Assembly: GCF_028640845.1 (NCBI RefSeq)
Contig: NC_080539.1
Coordinates: 197,944,698-198,008,697, forward strand
Direction of reading: 5' to 3'
DNA from: Ahaetulla prasina
Taxonomy: Eukaryota; Chordata; Lepidosauria; Squamata; Colubridae
Length of the DNA stretch: 64,000 nt
Part shown: positions 59,701-64,000 of the stretch, in pieces
Numbering within the stretch: the first letter of the stretch is position 1
How the letters are laid out: each line of letters starts with the position of its first letter
Notes under the pieces: generated by a model
Databases searched by the model: none
Told to the model about the DNA's origin: nothing
The model's input: only the letters and a program-made list of their open reading frames with translations
Position numbers and translations under genes: made by a program

Positions 59701-61733
59701 GTGTGTTGTGTGTGTATTGTGTATGTATATATGTATACATGCTAGATAAAACAGTAGCATTTCTGAAACATTCAATAAAACATGATGCTATGCAGAAATG
59801 TTCAATTAGATCATCTTGCCAGGAATATGTGTCTACTCACCATCTTCATACTGCTTTTTTCTGGTCGTGCTTTTATCAAGTGAACCATCTAAGAAACCCT
59901 TTCCAATTTCTGCCCAGATCTGAAATAGAAATAATAACAATCTTTCGTAGTTTATTGCTAAGTATTTATTTCAGTCTTACCAGAATATTAAATATGGTTT
60001 CTGTACTAAGGTAAGACTGCTGCTAAAAGCAGGGGTGAAATGTAAAATTTGTTACTACTGGTTCTGTGGGTGTGGCTTGGGGATAATGTGATTGGGTGGG
60101 CGTGGCCAACCCTTTTTTTTACTTTTAAAAACATTTTTTCTACAACTTCTTTGGCCGAAGAGGTTGTAAAAAAATGCTCTTAAAAGCCTGTGATGATCAA
60201 GCAGCTGGAATCACCAGAGAAAAAAAAGCTTTTAAAGAGTTCTGACGATCCCAGCTGAGCCACATGATCATCAGAGGCTTTTTTTTTACTTTTTAAAGCA
60301 TTTTTTCGGCAGAAGAAAAAATGCTTTTAAAAGTAAAAAAAACCCCAACCTCTAATGATCGTGTGGCTCAGCTGGGGCGGGGGGGGAGGGATTTTTGCTA
60401 CTGGTTCTCCGAACCACCCGCCGCCATCGCTACTGGATCAGGCGATCCAATCTGAACCAGGAGCATTTCACCCCTGGCTAAAAGGGAAGTGATTAATAAC
60501 TGTCTCACTTAACAACAGCAATTTTGGGTTCACTTGTGGTCCTAAGTCAAGAACTACCTGTACTATGATGGGTTCATAGGCTGCCTATTCTGTTAATTAG
60601 AAGAACAGAGGGACTTCCTCACACATGAAATAGTACAGTACTTATTCCAATTTTTAGAAAGTATCTAGATGAGTTTCAAAATACTATATGGCAATTAAAT
60701 ATATTAATTATAACTACTGTAGATATTACAGTTAAAGTCTGAGATGAAACTGAAGATAAAATAGGTATAGAGCAGGCTGATTCAGGAAGAAGGTAGTGAA
60801 ACTGCACATTGTCTACCATTTTAGTTTTAGACGAAGGCTTGTGTTTGTTTTTACTTGCATTTTAAATCTGCACTTGGTTTGCTCTGTGTGATCAGACTTT
60901 AAGAAAATATCTCTCAGCTCAGTAGATTAAGGATCCTCATTTAAAAGTTCTTAATGCAGATATTAAGATATTAAGAGAATGAGGTGGCTGGATGGAGTCA
61001 CTGAAGCAGTAGGCATGAGTTTAAATGGACTCCAGAGGATGGTACAGACAGGAAGGCCTGGAGGAATGTTGTCCATGGGGTCGCAATGGGTCGGACACGA
61101 CTTAGCAACTAACAACAACAATGCAGATATTCCACTGCAAGCAAGGTATGCAGCAATGGTCCACAAGTCAGATTATCTAAGCCTATTTTAAGAACTAAAA
61201 TCTAAATTTCCCTTAAGGTGAATTTAGCTTCTGGTGAACATGCACATCCCATGTTGGTTTTCTTGGCAACAATATAGAAGTTATTTTCCATTTTTAAAAA
61301 TTTCTCAGCCTAGTCTGCAGCCTGGGAATTTCCTTGTGGTTTCCATCCAAGATCTAATTCAGCTTAGATTTTTCAAGATCAGCCAAGGTCAGCCTGATCC
61401 GGTAGTGATACCTACTAAGCAGTGTTACCTACTTATTCAATAACTGAAGGAGATTAGCAAATCTTTGAGCCCATGCCTTTCTATGCACAGCTATGTGCTT
61501 TGTCTCCCCGTGTTAGAAAATGGAAGTGAAGAGAACATTCCTGCCTCTTCTTTTTGCAGACTTACCACATCATGGTTCCTACGAAATCGGATGACTTCCT
61601 GGTCATCTTCAAACCTGCTGCCCATAGCAGTCTGTGTAACAGTCTTCATTGCAAAACCTAACATATGCTGACTGAGGGGCACATGTTGAGACTCGGGGAA
61701 GGTTAGCCATTTTGTTAGCAATTCTTCTGACAG
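50612..61733 (-). CDS. CYP20A1: CYP20A1 (cytochrome P450 20A1), C-terminal nine exons
   Basis: Nine exons read leftwards: 61566-61733, 59841-59919, 59217-59332, 57217-57271, 55552-55672, 54270-54381, 52680-52744, 51184-51273, 50612-50774. They join in phase to 322 codons plus TGA. The family protein has about 460 residues, so some 140 N-terminal residues, including the membrane anchor, lie right of the window. CYP20A1 is an orphan ER-type P450 with no settled substrate. LNETVRTAK supplies the K-helix ExxR. The heme loop is [13 protein letters not shown], with the cysteine ligand but without the usual FxxGxRxCxG. The I-helix region [12 protein letters not shown] lacks the acidic-Thr pair. Both oddities are also in the human protein as I recall it. 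All donors are GT and acceptors AG. Introns hold the repeats listed here and otherwise unrecognised sequence. Confidence 0.96.
51001..51050 (+). mobile_element. CR1 3'-tail fragment in a CYP20A1 intron
   Basis: TAGAAGATCTCCAAGATTCC followed by TTCCAACCCTATTATTCTG matches the end of CR1 LINEs. Only about 50 bases remain, lying between the last two coding exons. Confidence 0.75.
51184..51273 (-). CDS. CYP20A1: CYP20A1 heme-loop exon
   Basis: A 90-bp exon: one base, 29 codons and two bases. It encodes [20 protein letters not shown] and then SGSQECPEL. The cysteine in SQECPEL is the expected heme ligand. Acceptor CTTTTTGATAG, donor CTGAG|GTGAGA. Confidence 0.96.
52680..52744 (-). CDS. CYP20A1: CYP20A1 65-bp exon
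   Basis: Twenty-one codons and two bases, encoding [20 protein letters not shown] and then Y plus the start of a lysine. Acceptor TTCTCTTACAG; donor ACAA|GTAGGG. The family sequence has a PNTWPSPHK-like stretch here, so this loop is more diverged than its neighbours. Confidence 0.94.
53493..53733 (-). mobile_element. tRNA-derived SINE in a CYP20A1 intron, minus strand
   Basis: The tail is TATTTATTTGTATCCTGCC at the left, with CCTGTGAGGTGGGTTGGGCT in the body and the tRNA-like head at the right (GATGCCTTAACCACTAGACT). It is the same family and orientation as 8640-8852 and less decayed. It shares the transcription direction of CYP20A1. Confidence 0.85.
54270..54381 (-). CDS. CYP20A1: CYP20A1 K-helix exon
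   Basis: A 112-bp exon: one base completing arginine, then 37 codons, [20 protein letters not shown] and on to HLIPKE. It carries the ExxR motif (ETVR) of the K helix. Acceptor TTGTGCTTGCAG; donor AAGGAG|GTAGGA. Confidence 0.97.
54951..55322 (+). mobile_element. Tigger-like miniature element in a CYP20A1 intron
   Basis: The ends are GGTAGTCCTCAATTTACAAC and GTCATAAGTTGAGGACTACC, an inverted pair. The interior words match 7990-8370 closely, such as CAAGGTCATGTGATCACC and GACAAGCAAAGTCAATGGGG. No transposase. Confidence 0.7.
55552..55672 (-). CDS. CYP20A1: CYP20A1 121-bp exon
   Basis: Two bases completing leucine, 39 codons and two bases. It encodes [20 protein letters not shown] and on to VKIEQL. 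It covers the end of the I helix and the J helix. Acceptor CCCCTTCCATTAG; donor CTTAG|GTGTGG. Confidence 0.97.
57217..57271 (-). CDS. CYP20A1: CYP20A1 55-bp exon
   Basis: Eighteen codons, [18 protein letters not shown], plus one base. It is the I-helix exon, in which a typical P450 has an acidic-Thr pair; here the stretch is AGSIIT. Acceptor CAATTTCTAG; donor AAAT|GTAAGT. Confidence 0.95.
59217..59332 (-). CDS. CYP20A1: CYP20A1 116-bp exon
   Basis: Two bases completing alanine, then 38 codons: [20 protein letters not shown] and on to GNLSDKQ. Acceptor GTGCTTAAAG, donor AAGCAG|GTATCT. It keeps the family signature [12 protein letters not shown]. Confidence 0.97.
59841..59919 (-). CDS. CYP20A1: CYP20A1 79-bp exon
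   Basis: Twenty-six codons, [20 protein letters not shown] and KKQYED, plus one base. Acceptor CTATTTCAG, donor [23 protein letters not shown] is close to identical to the human protein as I recall it. Confidence 0.97.
60030..60476. mobile_element. hAT-type palindromic element, 447 bp copy, in a CYP20A1 intron
   Basis: The ends are CAGGGGTGAAATG and CATTTCACCCCTG, exact inverted repeats, with a perfect 8-bp duplication GCTAAAAG on both sides (60022-60029 and 60477-60484). The interior has several hairpins such as TTTTTTCGGC[A]GAAGAAAAAA flanked by CTTTTAAA. It is the best-preserved reference for this family in the window. No coding capacity. Confidence 0.95.
60496..60562 (+). mobile_element. 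Tigger-like element, right-end fragment
   Basis: ACTGTCTCACTTAACAACAG followed by CACTTGTGGTCCTAAGTCAA and GAACTACCTGTA matches the right end of 54951-55322. Confidence 0.65.
60975..61121 (+). mobile_element. BovB LINE 3' fragment in a CYP20A1 intron
   Basis: GAGAATGAGGTGGCTGGATG through CCATGGGGTCGCAATGGGTC and GGACACGACTTAGCAACTAA, matching the last 150 bases of the BovB at 5152-6811. Plus strand, opposite to CYP20A1. Confidence 0.9.
61566..61733 (-). CDS. CYP20A1: CYP20A1 168-bp exon (first in the window)
   Basis: Fifty-six whole codons, from [20 protein letters not shown] to FRRNHDV. Acceptor CTTTTGTTGAAG; donor GATGTG|GTAAGT. This is the most N-terminal exon in the window, starting at about residue 140 of the family protein. 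The preceding exon, expected to end near a leucine/lysine-rich LLLK stretch, was searched for between 61800 and 64000 and not found. Confidence 0.97.
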
Positions 61734-62215
61734 CTTCAACAAAAGAAATAAATGTGTCAATCTCTTTATCCCTACACATTCCCATGAAACTGAAAAACAC
61801 AAATTAAATATTATTACATGGCCTGTTGAATAGAAAAGCAGGTCAATTCCTTTTAAACTTCCTGATGAAATCCATCTTTACTCATAATGCCTGCTTAGTA
61901 TTGAGCTACTTGTTATAATGTCTCCCATCTAGTGGTGCTTTGGGAAAGGTGCAATGATTCTTAAGGCACGCTGAGAGCATGTGATATTACAGATCTCTAG
62001 TAACTGTACTGGACATAGCTGGACATTTGATCTGTATGATCAAAAAGATGAGGGGCATGGAGACATTTCTCCAAGAAAAGTAAATGGAAATGCCAACTGC
62101 AGAGGTTCTGAATCTTTGTGATATGCCACAACTTATAAAAAAGAACTTGGTGACCCACATGGCATGAATAAAACTGACTTGACTGGGACTGGGGATGGGC
62201 AAGTAATAGATTGTT

Positions 62216-64000
62216 ATTGTTATTTATTTAAATATATTATTGCCACCTATTCTCATAGACTCTTGATGGTTTACAATTACAATAAAAAACAATAAAAGCA
62301 GGTAAAAACATACAAGTCCATAGGCAACCTGGACTAAAACAATCCAACAGTTTCAAATCAGGGGCCCCACAACCACATCAACTACAGTCTAGGAACAAAG
62401 CCAAGTCTTTGTTTAGGAAGCCCAGGAGAGGAGGTATTGTATGTATCTCGGGGGGTGGGGGGAGAATGTTGTTCCCAAAGATGGGGTCTATGACAGAGAA
62501 GGCATGCCACTTTATCATAATGTACCAGCCAGGCAGAAAAAATGATGCATAGTCCCTCAGGCATCCGGAACCTGTGCCATAAACAACTTCATACATAACA
62601 ACCAACACCCTGACTTACACCTGGACTTGCCAATAATGCAGCTCAAGTAGCAATGGTGACATAGACATATTGGGATTTGGCAATTATTATTCACATTGCT
62701 GTATTTTGTTCCAGATGTAGTTTCCAGATAGTCTTCAAGAGTAGCCCTATGTAGAGTGTGTTGCAATAATCCAATCATAACATGACCAGTGTATGAGTAA
62801 CTGTCTAAACAGTCTTAGGTCAAGAAAAGATGCAACTGGGAGATGAAGAGTACAAGGGCTCTCCTGGCCACAGCTGCTACCTGCTCTTTGAGCAATAGCT
62901 GCAAATCCAGAAGGACCCCCTTGCCAAGTTGTGCACTACTCTGAAATGGGGAAGTGCTGCCCCCATAAGGCCAATGATGAAAATCATTGTCCTTATGGGG
63001 CCCCTCGTCCCATATCCCAAGCGGCCAGACAGCCATACCCACTCAATTTTTTCAGGATTGAGCTGGAATCTTTTCCATGCCTCTAGACCCAAACAGTCTC
63101 CAGACACTGGATCAGTAATATATCAACAGCTTCACCTGCACAGCCCAGCCTTGAGATATAAAGCTGAGTAATTTCAGTTTAGTGATAACACTGAGCCCCA
63201 AACTGATGGATGACCTCACCCAAGTGTTTCATGTAGATATTGAACAGGACAAGGGAGAGCATCAAGCCCTGCGGTATCCCACCAATAAGAGGCTGGGGTG
63301 CAACTTCTCTTTCCCTAGTAACACTGACTGAAACCAACCACTGAGGAAAAAGGGGAATCACTACAGCACACTGCCATCCACTCCTAACCTCTATAGCCAG
63401 TCCAGAAAGACAGTGGTTCTCAACCTTTATAGTGCTGCGACCCCTTTAATACAATTCCCCACGATGTGGCGACCCCAACCGCAGAACGGGGGGGAAAAGC
63501 GTCAAACTGGTTTTTTTAATTTATCGCGCCTGAAGCCGTATTGGCTACCAATCTGAACTGCTTGCGATTACCTTGAGGACGGAGGCATTAAAGCGGAGAC
63601 TCCTCCCCTATTAAGTTTATGGCGCCTGAAGCCAGATTAGGCTAGCGATTGGGAGTGATTGCAGCTGGATTGAGAGGGAGACATCAGAGCAAAGATTTCT
63701 CTCTTTTTTAATTCATCGAGCCTGAAGCCGAATTCGGCTAGCGATTTGAAGACCCTGCAGCTGGCTTGTGGAGTCAACCACTGGAGCGCGATTCTTCAAC
63801 TCGCAAGTATACTTCCCATATTTCCGATGGTCTTAGGCGACCCCTGGCAAATCGTCATTCGCCCCCCAACGGGGTCGCGACCCACAGGTTGAGAACCGCT
63901 GCACTAAGAGATCTCAAATTCTGCTCTGTCAAGGGTCATGACAAGAGTAACTTGCACTGCTCTGTACCATGCCCTGATATGAAACCCAACTGGCACAAGT
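62216..64000 (-). mobile_element. L2-clade LINE, antisense, in a CYP20A1 intron
   Basis: On the minus strand the reverse transcriptase includes GGIPQGLMLSLVLFNIYMKH and LGEVIHQFG (63179-63361), then an eroded ADDTQLY site and QLNPEKIEW (62877-63107). The 3' end lies at 62216 near a TTATTTATTTAA tail. The SPIN-type element at 63411-63901 interrupts it, and related antisense L2 sequence probably continues to the window edge. It reads in the same direction as CYP20A1. Dead, with many stops. Confidence 0.75.
63411..63901. mobile_element. SPIN-type hAT non-autonomous element, 491 bp
   Basis: The left end is CAGTGGTTCTCAACCTTTAT and the right end AGGTTGAGAACCGCTG. Next to the ends are GCGACCCCTTTAATACA and GGGGTCGCGACCCAC, and a CCGATGGTCTTAGGCGACCC stretch. 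These match the SPIN hAT family, known for repeated horizontal transfer among tetrapods including squamates. The flanks CAGAAAGA and CACTAAGA match at 6 of 8 bases. The interior is not the usual SPIN filler. It has three copies of a CCTGAAGCCG...GGCTA unit about 93 bases apart (63531, 63624, 63718). No transposase frame. Confidence 0.85.

Noticed and set aside
50612..61733. CYP20A1 as a processed or decayed pseudogene
   Set aside because: Nine separate exons with proper GT/AG sites, compatible phases, no in-frame stop and strong conservation argue for a working gene.
61801..64000. An additional upstream CYP20A1 exon
   Set aside because: I looked on the minus strand for the family's preceding residues and found only L2 and SPIN-type sequence.

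Overview
The window is nuclear DNA from a vertebrate, almost certainly a squamate reptile and most likely a caenophidian snake. The evidence is the repeat mix: CR1, L2, L1-clade and BovB (RTE) LINEs, tRNA-derived squamate SINEs, many short hAT elements with 8-bp target duplications, a SPIN-type hAT, and an L3-like LINE ending in an (ATTCT)n tract. That tract is the AATAG repeat known to be seeded by such LINEs in colubroid snakes. There are no operons, phage, CRISPR or bacterial genes. All identities come from reading the sequence and from recalled family knowledge; no search was run.

Two protein-coding genes are supported, both on the minus strand and both partial. At the left edge is the first coding exon of ABI2 (3396-3512) inside a CpG-island promoter (about 3110-3940), with the start of intron 1 running off the left end. 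At the right (50612-61733) are nine consecutive exons of CYP20A1, carrying the C-terminal 322 residues and the stop codon. All nine have good splice sites and compatible phases; the N-terminal exons lie beyond the right edge. CYP20A1 followed by ABI2, transcribed in the same direction, is the order I recall for human 2q33, so synteny is kept. The two genes are separate units: an orphan cytochrome P450 and an actin-regulatory WAVE-complex adaptor.

The roughly 47 kb between them is intergenic and dominated by transposons. From left to right: a SINE beside a BovB LINE split by a 1-kb palindromic hAT element (4.9-6.8 kb); a Tigger-like element and a SINE (8.0-8.9 kb); a 0.34-kb inverted repeat (10.9/13.1 kb); a dead CR1 LINE (13.4-19.8 kb) that received an L3-like LINE, then a SINE, and then a 1657-bp tandem duplication; two related 3-4 kb LINE copies in opposite orientation (25.3-28.4 and 29.8-33.7 kb); L2, L1 and CR1 fossils (35.6-44.1 kb); and a scatter of 130-610 bp hAT miniature elements with intact target duplications. 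The CYP20A1 introns carry more of the same, and the right end is an antisense L2 interrupted by a SPIN-type element.

No convincing new gene system was found. The points most worth a second look are the start-stop uORF just before the ABI2 start codon, the divergent heme and I-helix motifs of CYP20A1, the palindromic hAT family with its 268-bp palindrome, the layered CR1/L3/SINE/duplication locus, and the internal triplication inside the SPIN-type element.
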